From Bryobacterales bacterium (GTDB lineage Bacteria; Acidobacteriota; Terriglobia; Bryobacterales; Bryobacteraceae): a stretch of DNA of 51,353 bases. The stretch's first letter is position 1. Each line of letters opens with the position of its first letter. The stretch covers positions 1 through 51,353 of the forward strand of contig DAIDHC010000030.1 of NCBI GenBank assembly GCA_027452065.1, given 5' to 3'. The notes below the pieces were generated by a model, which was not told where the DNA came from, made no database searches, and saw only the letters and a program-made list of their open reading frames with translations. Positions 1 through 8,083 of the stretch are shown piece after piece. Both the position numbers and the translations under genes were made by a program.

Positions 1-2335
1 CGAACTGCGGCGACAGCGAAAACAGGTTGGGGTTCTTCAGGTTGGTGGTGCTGAGAAGGTCCGGCGGGAAGCCCTGCGAAAGCACCAGGCTGGAGTGCGC
101 CGCCGTAGTCGCCGACGGCACGGCGACGCTCATGAAATAAGGAGGATTGGCGGCGCCGGCGTGGGCGATGTCCTGATAGCCGAGACCGCCGTAGAAGATG
201 CCGAAAGCGCTCCGCACCACGGTCTTGGAATTGATCTGATAGGCGAGGCCGAGCCGGGGCGCGAAGTTGTTGGTGTCCAGGTTGCTGAAGCTGCGGGCGA
301 GCCAGCTTCCGCCGGTGGCGTCCACCAGCGTGCCGTAGTTGGGGCTTCCGGGAAAAAAGTCGAAACTCGCCATCCGGTTGTCGCGCTCCCACAGCGGCGT
401 TTGAAGGTCGTAGCGCAGGCCGAGGTTGAGCGTCAGGGACTGCGTCACGCGCCAACTGTCGTTGATAAAGAATCCGAAGTAGCGGTCCCGCAGGCGGCCG
501 ACCAGAGGCGTGGTGAGCGAGGCGGTGTTGGTCTGGCCGAGCAGGAGGTCGGCCAGGGCCGAGCCCGCGCCTTTGCCCGGCGTCTGGCTGGTGAACTGCC
601 CGTTGAAGCTGAGCGAGCCGCGCGCCCCGTTTGAAGTGCCGGCGTAGTCGTGGCTCAGCAGCATCTGGCCGCCGAAGGTCACGTTGTGGTTGCCGTGAAT
701 CCAGGACGCCGAGTCGTTCAACTGGCCGACCTGCACCATCTTCGGATTGGGAGCGAAGGTGCGGTCACCGAGCGCGGAGAAGCCGGCGAGCGAGATCTGG
801 GGCAATCCGTTCAAGCCCTCCAGCGGCGGGATGCCGCCGATGCCGAACTGCTGGAACAGCGGAGCGGTGGCGGGCGAGAGCTGGTTCGAGTCGTTGTGCG
901 TATAGCCGGCATGGAACTCGTTGAACAAGGTGGGCGTGAAGATGTGGGTTTCGCTCACCACCACCGAGTAGGCTCCCAGCGGCTGGTTCAACGGATACTG
1001 GCCGAAGCCGCTGCCTCCGTTACCCGGCCCGGCGAAAACGCGGCCCTGATCGAGCTCGCCGGTACCGCGGCTGTATCGGACAAACATGGTGTCTTTGCTG
1101 GTGAGCTGCTCATCGAAGCGGGTGTCGATCTCGTCGGTATTGGCGATTTCGGACTGGTTGAAGGCGTAGTTGTTCACCCGGCCCGGCAGGTTGGGCGCCG
1201 GATACAAGGCGGCGAGCTGGGCGCCGGAGGGGTCGAACAGGCTTGAGGGGATGACGTTGTTAGGGAACGGCAGGCGCTTGCCGTTGCTGGTGTTGAACGG
1301 ATCGTAAATATTGGTTGAGCCGAAGTCGCCCTGGACCATCGAAGGGGTGGGAACGGTGGTGGCGCCGGAGTTGGAGCTGGTCTGCCGCCCGCCCTGGTAG
1401 CTGAGAAAGAAGAAGCTGCGGTTCTTGAGCACCGGTCCGCCCACCGTGCCGCCGAACTGATTCCGGTGCAGAGGGGGGCGGGCGAGGCCGGTGCGATTGG
1501 CGAAAAAGTCGTTGGCATCGAGCGCGTCGTTGCGCAGGAACTCGAAGGCGTCGCCGTGGAAATCGTTGGTGCCGCTCTTAATGGAGACGCTGACCACGCC
1601 GCCGGCCGAGCGGCCGTACTGGGCGCTGTAGTTCGAAGTTTCGACCTTGAACTCCTGGATGGCGTCCACCGAAGGGGTGAGGGCATTGACGTTGGCCGAG
1701 TCGGCGCCCAGGATGTAGTTGTTGTTGTCGATGCCGTCCAGCAGCATCGTGTTCTGAAACGTCTGGCTGCCGTTCAGGCTGAAGCCGTTCTTGGCGCGGG
1801 AATAGGAGTTCTGAACCGCGCCGGCGCCGAGGGTCACCAGTTGGGTGTAGTCGCGGCCGTTCAACGGCAGAGTGAAGACGGTCTTGTTGTCGATGGTCTG
1901 GCCGAGCGAAGCGGTTTCGGTTTCGAGCAGCGGCGTGCCGCCCTGCACCTCGACGGTCTGGGTGGCCTCGCCGAGCTGGAGGCTGAAGTCGATGCCGGCG
2001 GTCTGATCGATTTCCAGGACAACGCCGGAGCGGAGCGCCGGTTTGAAGCCGCGGCTTTCGACGCGAATGTTGTACGTGCCGGGTTGAAGGAACGGAACGG
2101 TGTAGGCGCCCTGGGCGTTGGTGGTGGTGGAGCTGCGGACGCCGCTGTTGGCGTTGGTGATGACAACGGAGGCTCCGGGGACGACGGCGCCGGACTGGTC
2201 GGTGATCCTACCTTGCACGGTGGCCGTCTGAGCGGCCAGCGGGGAGGCGGCGGCGACGAAGGCGGCCAGCAGAAGGACCAGGCGGGAGCGGAGGCCGGAA
2301 GAAGAAGAGACGGGTGAGTGTTCGAAATTCGACAT
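1..2335 (-). CDS. Oar-like TonB-dependent receptor, N-terminal 778 residues (C-terminus outside window)
   Basis: The minus-strand frame is open from an ATG at 2335 to the window edge. It starts with a signal peptide whose hydrophobic run is LVLLLAAFVAAASPLAAQ. A carboxypeptidase-regulatory-like beta-sandwich follows (GRITDQSGAVVPGASV... to about residue 105). Next comes a plug-like stretch with LPLNGRDYTQL, LLDGIDNNNY and FKVETSNYSAQYGRSAGGVV, and then barrel segments such as FFINDSWRVTQSLTLNLGLRYD. This order is that of the large acidobacterial Oar/CarbopepD_reg_2 receptors, which are outer-membrane barrels thought to import large substrates with TonB energy; the substrate is unknown. The start lies 13 bp after the sulfatase stop, so the two are probably co-transcribed and the receptor may import a sulfated glycan or its product (inference). 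The last barrel strands are beyond base 1. Confidence 0.9.
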   Translation of the reverse strand, partial: MSNFEHSPVSSSSGLRSRLVLLLAAFVAAASPLAAQTATVQGRITDQSGAVVPGASVVITNANSGVRSSTTTNAQGAYTVPFLQPGTYNIRVESRGFKPALRSGVVLEIDQTAGIDFSLQLGEATQTVEVQGGTPLLETETASLGQTIDNKTVFTLPLNGRDYTQLVTLGAGAVQNSYSRAKNGFSLNGSQTFQNTMLLDGIDNNNYILGADSANVNALTPSVDAIQEFKVETSNYSAQYGRSAGGVVSVSIKSGTNDFHGDAFEFLRNDALDANDFFANRTGLARPPLHRNQFGGTVGGPVLKNRSFFFLSYQGGRQTSSNSGATTVPTPSMVQGDFGSTNIYDPFNTSNGKRLPFPNNVIPSSLFDPSGAQLAALYPAPNLPGRVNNYAFNQSEIANTDEIDTRFDEQLTSKDTMFVRYSRGTGELDQGRVFAGPGNGGSGFGQYPLNQPLGAYSVVVSETHIFTPTLFNEFHAGYTHNDSNQLSPATAPLFQQFGIGGIPPLEGLNGLPQISLAGFSALGDRTFAPNPKMVQVGQLNDSASWIHGNHNVTFGGQMLLSHDYAGTSNGARGSLSFNGQFTSQTPGKGAGSALADLLLGQTNTASLTTPLVGRLRDRYFGFFINDSWRVTQSLTLNLGLRYDLQTPLWERDNRMASFDFFPGSPNYGTLVDATGGSWLARSFSNLDTNNFAPRLGLAYQINSKTVVRSAFGIFYGGLGYQDIAHAGAANPPYFMSVAVPSATTAAHSSLVLSQGFPPDLLSTTNLKNPNLFSLSPQF

Positions 2336-2348
2336 GGAAGTCTGCGTT

Positions 2349-3737
2349 TTATCCCAGCCGCGGCGGCGCGGCGGTTCGGGTTTCGGCATCGTGCCGGGCT
2401 TTGGTTTCGGTCCAGGCCTGCTGGATGGAATCGGGAAAGGTGGCGACCAGATGCTCGAGACGATCGAGCAGGTCGCGGACGATTTCAGGGTGCTCCGGCG
2501 CGACGTCGTAGCTCTCGTCGGCGTCGGTTTCCAGGTCGTAGAGTTCCGGGTGGCTCAGGGCGATGTTCAGGCGGCCGGCGGCGGGTGGCGGGTAGTAGAC
2601 GGGCGTGTTGAACTGGGCGGCGCGAAGCTTCCAGCGGCCGTGGCGGATGCATTGCAGGTTCTTGCTCATGAAATAGAGCACACCGTCGCGTTCGAGAGCG
2701 GGCGTGTGGCCGGTGAGAAACGGCCAGGCGTCGACGCCGTCGAGAGGTTTCGACGGCAGCGCCGCACCGCAGAGGCCGGCGACGGTGGGCATGATGTCCA
2801 TGGAGGACATGAGGCCGTCGAGCACGCGGCCGGCGGGAATGCGGCCGGGCATGCGGGCGTAGAAGGCGACGCGCATGCCGCCTTCATAAGTGGAGCCTTT
2901 GCGGCCGCGAAGACGACCCGGACTTCCCTGATACCAGGGGCCGTGATCGGAGGAAAACATGACGAGCGTGTTCGAATCGACGCCCTGGCGTTTGAGGGCG
3001 GCGAGAACTTCGCCGACGCTCCAGTCGATCTCCTGGACGACGTCGCCATAGAGGCCCTGCTGCGACTTGCCGCGGAAGCGGTCGGAGGCGCCCTGGGGAA
3101 TGTGGGGCATGGAGTGAGGCAGGTAGAGGAAGAAGGGAGAGTCCTTGGATTCCTCGATGAACTTGACGGCCTCCTGGGTGTAGCGCTGGGTGAGAGTGTC
3201 GAGCGGAGCTTCCTGCTCGATGACCTGGGTGTTGTGGAGCAGCACGCGCGGGGTCATGTCGACCGAGTACGGGATGCCGAAGTACTCGTCGAAGCCGCGG
3301 CTGGTGGGCAGGTACTGCGGGGCGTCGCCGAGGTGCCACTTGCCGACGCACTTGGTGCGGTAACCCTTGGCCTTGAGCATGTCGGCCATGGTGGTTTCGG
3401 AAAGGTCCATGCCGGAGGAGGCGTGGGGGAAGAAGACGTCGAGGACGCCCATGCGCTGGCCGTAGCGTCCGGTCATGTAGCCGGCGCGGGAGGCGGAGCA
3501 GACCGGACCGGCCGTGCAGTAGTTGGTGCAGTGGACGCCCTGGCTCGCCATGCGGGTGAGGTTGGGAGTGGGGATGGGGCCGCCGTAGGGGGCGGTGTCG
3601 CCGTAGCCGAGGTCGTCGCAGACCATGAGAATGACGTTGGGAGGGCGCGAGGACGGAGCGGGCGAAGCGGGGCGCGCGGCGAGTGCGCCGGCCGTGGTGT
3701 AAAGGAACTGACGCCGGTCGAAGGAGGAGTTAGGCAT
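2349..3737 (-). CDS. Type I sulfatase (arylsulfatase A family), Tat-exported
   Basis: The 462-residue protein starts at the ATG at 3737. An in-frame ATG further upstream (3836) would add a tail before the Tat-like motif DRRQFLYTTAGALAA, so I reject it. The metal-site motif VILMVCDDLGYGD is followed by the formylglycine motif in PVCSASRAGYMTGR, a C-x-A-x-R variant of the usual C-x-P-x-R. VGKWHLGD and FSSDHGPWYQGSPG match further conserved blocks of the family. Hydrolysis of sulfate esters in the periplasm is expected. It is the promoter-proximal gene of a pair with the receptor downstream. No formylglycine-generating enzyme or anSME gene is in this window. Confidence 0.93.
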   Translation of the reverse strand: MPNSSFDRRQFLYTTAGALAARPASPAPSSRPPNVILMVCDDLGYGDTAPYGGPIPTPNLTRMASQGVHCTNYCTAGPVCSASRAGYMTGRYGQRMGVLDVFFPHASSGMDLSETTMADMLKAKGYRTKCVGKWHLGDAPQYLPTSRGFDEYFGIPYSVDMTPRVLLHNTQVIEQEAPLDTLTQRYTQEAVKFIEESKDSPFFLYLPHSMPHIPQGASDRFRGKSQQGLYGDVVQEIDWSVGEVLAALKRQGVDSNTLVMFSSDHGPWYQGSPGRLRGRKGSTYEGGMRVAFYARMPGRIPAGRVLDGLMSSMDIMPTVAGLCGAALPSKPLDGVDAWPFLTGHTPALERDGVLYFMSKNLQCIRHGRWKLRAAQFNTPVYYPPPAAGRLNIALSHPELYDLETDADESYDVAPEHPEIVRDLLDRLEHLVATFPDSIQQAWTETKARHDAETRTAAPPRLG

Positions 3738-3814
3738 AGGTTGAGACACCCGGATGACGAGCGGGTGTTGTGATAAATTAGCAGGCAGTTTGGCGAGCGG
3801 AAAGGGGTTTGACC

Positions 3815-5134
3815 GTGCAGTCACCCGTGAAAACACCTCCCCGGCAGAATGAAATCAACAACCTGAAAGCTTCCGGAGAATCCGTGATTTCACTGGATGA
3901 TGCCCGCTGGCAGCTCGTTCAGAGGGTTGTTACAAGCCAGACGTTCAAAAAGACGGCGCGCCTGCGGGCGTTTCTGACTTACGTTTCGGAATGCAGGATA
4001 CGGAACGAGCCTGAACTGGCGACCGAGCAGCAGATCGGCGTGCGGGTGTTCGGGTGCGCGCCGAACTACGATTCGTCGGAGAACAACATCGTCCGCTCGC
4101 AGGCGCGGCAGCTTCGGCTGAAGCTGGAGAGTTACTTCGCCAACGAAGGCCGGGATGAGGCGGAGGTGATCGTCATCCCGAAGGGCGCGTATGTGCCGGA
4201 GTTTCACCGGCGGGCGCAGACGGCGGAGGCGAAGGCGCCGGCGGCGATGAGCCGGCCGCCGGGAACCGTGCTGGCGCTGGCGGCGCTGGTGGTGGTGCTG
4301 GCGGGGGCATGCGTTTGGATGCTGGCGTCGCGGCGGGCCGGGCCGCCGGCGGCCGAGAAGACGGCGACGGCATTCGAGGTCTTCTGGAGCAAGCTGTTCC
4401 AGAAGGACGTTCCGACGCTGGTAGCGGTGACGGACCACACGCACCTGATTACGGAGGATCTCGAGGGGAGGCAGATCCCGCTGAACGAGTACATCGGCGG
4501 CGGCTACCGCGACGACGTTCACGAGGCGGGCGTGGAGTCGGGGGTGGTTCCCAAGGAGCTGGACTTCGCCAATTATTATCTGACCGACATGTCGAGTCTG
4601 CTGAACGTGGTAAGGATTGCGCGGCTGGAGCCGGCGTTCGCGCAGCAGATGCAGATCCGGCCGACGCGGGATTTCCGCCTGCGGGACTTCGTGGGAGCGA
4701 ACGCGATCCTGATGGGGGCGCGGCCGGCCAACCCGTGGGTGGAGTTGTTCGACCACGACCTGAACTTCCGCTACCGGCGATCGTACGGGGAGGGCGGCAC
4801 GTATTGCGTCAACCTGAAGCCGAAGCCGGGCGAGGCGGCAGAGTATCACTCGTCGTTTTCAGGCACGGCGAGGACGGAGTACGGAGGCGTGGCGTTTGTA
4901 CCGGGCTTGAACCGGCGCGGGAGCGTGTTGATCATCTTCGGGACCTCGGGCGCGATTCACGAGGTGTCGGCGGAGTTTGTGACCAACGAGAGGCTGTCGG
5001 GGAAGTTTCTGGAGGGACTCACGCGCGAGGCGGGCGGCGGGCAGTTGCCGTATTTCGAGGTGCTGCTGAAGAGCACCAGCGTGGGGGACGCGGCGAGCGA
5101 CCCGGAGATTGTGGCCTACCGGATCGTGCGCTGA
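3815..5134 (+). CDS. Membrane-anchored winged-helix-like regulator with unknown extracytoplasmic domain
   Basis: I prefer the GTG at 3815, seven bases after the purine-rich run GCGGAAAGGGG; a TTG at 3809 is too close to it. Residues ~25-130 form an N-terminal domain with IGVRVFGCAPNYD, IVRSQARQLRLKLE and a hairpin-like end PKGAYVPEF. The same domain occurs in the gene at 32256-34202. A single transmembrane segment follows (VLALAALVVVLAGACVWML), then about 260 residues with no recognised family (blocks VTDHTHLITEDLEG, DFANYYLTDMSSL, IIFGTSGAIHEVSAEF). The architecture suggests a one-component regulator binding DNA in the cytoplasm and sensing outside. It lies directly upstream of a receptor gene on the same strand (~70 bp gap), so control of that receptor is a fair guess. 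Confidence 0.75.
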   Translation: MQSPVKTPPRQNEINNLKASGESVISLDDARWQLVQRVVTSQTFKKTARLRAFLTYVSECRIRNEPELATEQQIGVRVFGCAPNYDSSENNIVRSQARQLRLKLESYFANEGRDEAEVIVIPKGAYVPEFHRRAQTAEAKAPAAMSRPPGTVLALAALVVVLAGACVWMLASRRAGPPAAEKTATAFEVFWSKLFQKDVPTLVAVTDHTHLITEDLEGRQIPLNEYIGGGYRDDVHEAGVESGVVPKELDFANYYLTDMSSLLNVVRIARLEPAFAQQMQIRPTRDFRLRDFVGANAILMGARPANPWVELFDHDLNFRYRRSYGEGGTYCVNLKPKPGEAAEYHSSFSGTARTEYGGVAFVPGLNRRGSVLIIFGTSGAIHEVSAEFVTNERLSGKFLEGLTREAGGGQLPYFEVLLKSTSVGDAASDPEIVAYRIVR

Positions 5135-5206
5135 GGATCGCGGCGGGGATTTCAGGGGAACTTCAGGGCGGCGGGCGATACTGGACTCTTGCAGCGAGGC
5201 CGAGGT

Positions 5207-8062
5207 TTGAGAGTCCTGAGAACTTGCGTCACATATCACGGAGTGTTGTTCCTGCTGCTGGCGGGAGTGCCGATGGCCGCGCAAACGGGAGGGTTGCGGG
5301 GGCGGGTGACGGATGAGACGGGCGCGGTGGTGCCGGGGGCGCGGGTGGAAGCGGCGGGGCCGGGAGGGGTGAGGCGAAGCGCGACGAGCGGCGGAGACGG
5401 AGGGTACTCGATTCGGGGGCTGGCGGCGGGGGCGTACCGGGTGGCGGCGTCGGCGCCGGAGATGGCGACACCGGCGGCGGTGCGGGTGGAGATTGGCAGC
5501 GGGGCGACAACGCTCGACTTGCGATTGGCGATCGTGTCGCGGCAAGAACAAGTGACGGTGGAGGACAGCAGCGGGGCGGCGGTATCGACTGAGGCGTCAG
5601 CGAACGCCGGCGCGCTGGTGCTGCGGGGCAAGGACCTGGAAACGCTGGCGGACGATCCGGACGACCTGGCGTCGGATCTGCAGGCGCTGGCCGGGCCGTC
5701 GGCGGGGCCGAACGGCGGAGCGCTGTACGTGGATGGGTTCAGCGGAGGGGAGTTGCCGCAGAAGGACTCGATCCGCGAGGTGCGCATTAATCAAAACCCG
5801 TTCTCACCGGAATACGACACGCTGGGCTACGGGCGGGTGGAGATCTTCACGAAAGCGGGCGCCGATGCGTGGCACGGGACGGGCTACTTCAACTTCGGCG
5901 ACAGCGTGTGGAACAGCCGCAATCCGTATGCGGCGGACAAAGCGCCGTTTCTGCTGAAGGAGTACGGCGGAGAAGTGACCGGGCCGCTGGGAAAGAAAGT
6001 TTCGGTGACACTCGATCTGCAGCGGGCGGCGATCGACAACGGAGCGATCATCAACGGCACGACGCTGGACCCGGTGACGCTGGAGATCGTGAATCCGTAC
6101 ACGCAGGTGTACAGCATTCCGCAGCGGAGGATCGTGGCGAGCCCGCGGATCGACTATCAGATGACCCCGAACAACACGCTGAGCGTGCGGTACAGCGTAT
6201 CGCGGGGCGAGATCGGGGACCAGGGCGTGGGGAGCTTCAACCTGGTGTCGCAGGGCTACGACGTGCGGATGCTGAACCAGACGCTGCAGGCGACCGATAC
6301 GTGGATCGCGGGGACGGGGACGGTGAACACGACGCGGTTCCAATATTTCCGGCCGGCCTCGTCGATGGCGGCCGTGGAGGCGGGGCCTGCGATTCAGGTG
6401 CTGAACGCGTTCGTGGGAGGAGGGTCGCCGGTGGGGAACTCCTCCGACACCCAGGACAGCTTCGAGGTGCAGAACTACACGGTGCTCGAGCGGGGCGCGC
6501 ACTCCTGGCACTTCGGGGCGCGGCTGCGGGGGACGAGGGAGGACTCGGTATCGCGGCAGAATTTCAACGGGACCTACACGTTCGGCGGCGGGACGGCGCC
6601 GGAGCTGGACGCGGCGAATCAACCGGTGACGGGAAGCGACGGGCAGACGGTGATGGTGACGATTCCGTCGATTGAACGCTACCGGCGCACGCTGCTGTTC
6701 ACGGAGATGGGATACCCGGAGAGCGAGATCCGGGCGCTGGGCGGAGGGGCGTCGCAGTTCACGATGTCGGCGGGGGTGCCGGGCATCGTGGCGGGGCAGT
6801 TTGACGCGGGCGTGTTTGCGGGGGATGAGTGGAAGGTGCGGCGGAACGTGACGCTGAGCCTGGGCGTGCGGTATGAAAACCAGACCAACATCGGAGACAA
6901 CCGCGACGTGGCGCCGCGGGTGGGGATTGCGTGGGCGCCGGGCGGGGGCAACGCGCCGAAGACGGTGATTCGCGCCGGATTCGGCGTTTTCTACGACCGG
7001 TTCGCGCTGACGAATACGATCACGGCGAAGCGCTATGACGGGGTGACGCAGCAGCAGTATGTGGTGACGAATCCGGCGTTCTTCGGCGCGGCGGCGCCGC
7101 CGGCCGGGGCGTTGGCGGAAGCACAGGCGGCCTCGGCGATCCAGGAGGTGAGCGCGAATCTGAAGGCCCCGTCGCTGGCGCAGTGGGCACTGGCGGTGGA
7201 GAGGCAACTGGCGGCGAAGACAACACTGACGGTGACGTATTCGGGATCGCGCGGACTGCACCAGTTGAACTCGAACGACATCAACGCGCCGCTGCCGGGG
7301 AGCGGGCTGTATCCGTTCGGCGAGCCGAATCCGATATTTCTGATGGAATCCGACGGGGTGTACAACCAGAATCAGTTGATCGTGAACGTGAACTCGCGGA
7401 TCTCGAGCCGGGTTTCGTTGTTTGGTTCCTATACGTATAACTCGGCGTTGAGTAATACGGACGGGCTGCTGACATTTCCGGCGAACCCGTACAGCATGGC
7501 GGGCGAATACGGGCCGGCGTTGACCGACGTCCGTCATCGCGCGACGGCGGGCGGGACGATCAGCGGGCCGTGGGGCTTGCAGTTCAGCCCGCTGGTGACG
7601 GCGATGAGCGGGCCGCCGTTCAACATCACGGTGGGGCATGACCTCTATGGCGACACGCTGTTCAACGGCAGGCCGGGGATTGTGACCGACCCGAGCCGGG
7701 CGGGCGTGGTGGCGACGCAGTATGGGCTGCTCGATCCCAACCCGGTGGCGGGAGAGAGGCTGGCGCCGAGGAACTACGGGCGAGGGCCGGGGATGATCAT
7801 GGCGAATCTGCGGCTGACGAAGAACTTCCAGTTCGGAGAGCCAAGGCAGGCGGGCGGGGACGCGCGGTACCGGCTATCGGTGGGCGTGTCGATGCGGAAC
7901 ATACTGAACCACAACAACCCGGGAGCGATCATCGGCGACATCACGTCGCCGCTGTTCGGGCAGGCCAATCAACCGTATGGAGTGACGGCGCTGGGAGGGA
8001 CGGGATTTTCCGAATCGGCCAACAACCGGCGGCTGGAGATCCAGACGCGATTTACGTTCTGA
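5207..8062 (+). CDS. Oar-like TonB-dependent receptor
   Basis: About 951 residues. No ATG fits the N-terminus: TTG at 5207 (or 5189) gives a basic n-region and signal peptide VLFLLLAGVPMAAQ. A carboxypeptidase-regulatory-like domain follows (GRVTDETGAVVPGARV, ~residues 30-110), then a plug-like part with ALYVDGFSGGELPQ and RVEIFTKAGADAWHGTGYF. The barrel shows family blocks such as FAGDEWKVRRNVTLSLGVRYE and SVRYSVSRGE. The last residue is Phe (TRFTF), the usual signal for outer-membrane barrel insertion, so the protein looks complete. It shares overall plan but little close identity with the receptor at 1-2335. The membrane-anchored regulator upstream is on the same strand with a ~70 bp gap. 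Confidence 0.92.
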   Translation: MRVLRTCVTYHGVLFLLLAGVPMAAQTGGLRGRVTDETGAVVPGARVEAAGPGGVRRSATSGGDGGYSIRGLAAGAYRVAASAPEMATPAAVRVEIGSGATTLDLRLAIVSRQEQVTVEDSSGAAVSTEASANAGALVLRGKDLETLADDPDDLASDLQALAGPSAGPNGGALYVDGFSGGELPQKDSIREVRINQNPFSPEYDTLGYGRVEIFTKAGADAWHGTGYFNFGDSVWNSRNPYAADKAPFLLKEYGGEVTGPLGKKVSVTLDLQRAAIDNGAIINGTTLDPVTLEIVNPYTQVYSIPQRRIVASPRIDYQMTPNNTLSVRYSVSRGEIGDQGVGSFNLVSQGYDVRMLNQTLQATDTWIAGTGTVNTTRFQYFRPASSMAAVEAGPAIQVLNAFVGGGSPVGNSSDTQDSFEVQNYTVLERGAHSWHFGARLRGTREDSVSRQNFNGTYTFGGGTAPELDAANQPVTGSDGQTVMVTIPSIERYRRTLLFTEMGYPESEIRALGGGASQFTMSAGVPGIVAGQFDAGVFAGDEWKVRRNVTLSLGVRYENQTNIGDNRDVAPRVGIAWAPGGGNAPKTVIRAGFGVFYDRFALTNTITAKRYDGVTQQQYVVTNPAFFGAAAPPAGALAEAQAASAIQEVSANLKAPSLAQWALAVERQLAAKTTLTVTYSGSRGLHQLNSNDINAPLPGSGLYPFGEPNPIFLMESDGVYNQNQLIVNVNSRISSRVSLFGSYTYNSALSNTDGLLTFPANPYSMAGEYGPALTDVRHRATAGGTISGPWGLQFSPLVTAMSGPPFNITVGHDLYGDTLFNGRPGIVTDPSRAGVVATQYGLLDPNPVAGERLAPRNYGRGPGMIMANLRLTKNFQFGEPRQAGGDARYRLSVGVSMRNILNHNNPGAIIGDITSPLFGQANQPYGVTALGGTGFSESANNRRLEIQTRFTF

Positions 8063-8083
8063 AGGCGAAGGGGCGGGCGCGGC

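Noticed and set aside
8063..8083. Terminator between the convergent receptor and AsmA genes.
   Set aside because: The 21-base gap has no stable hairpin or T-run.
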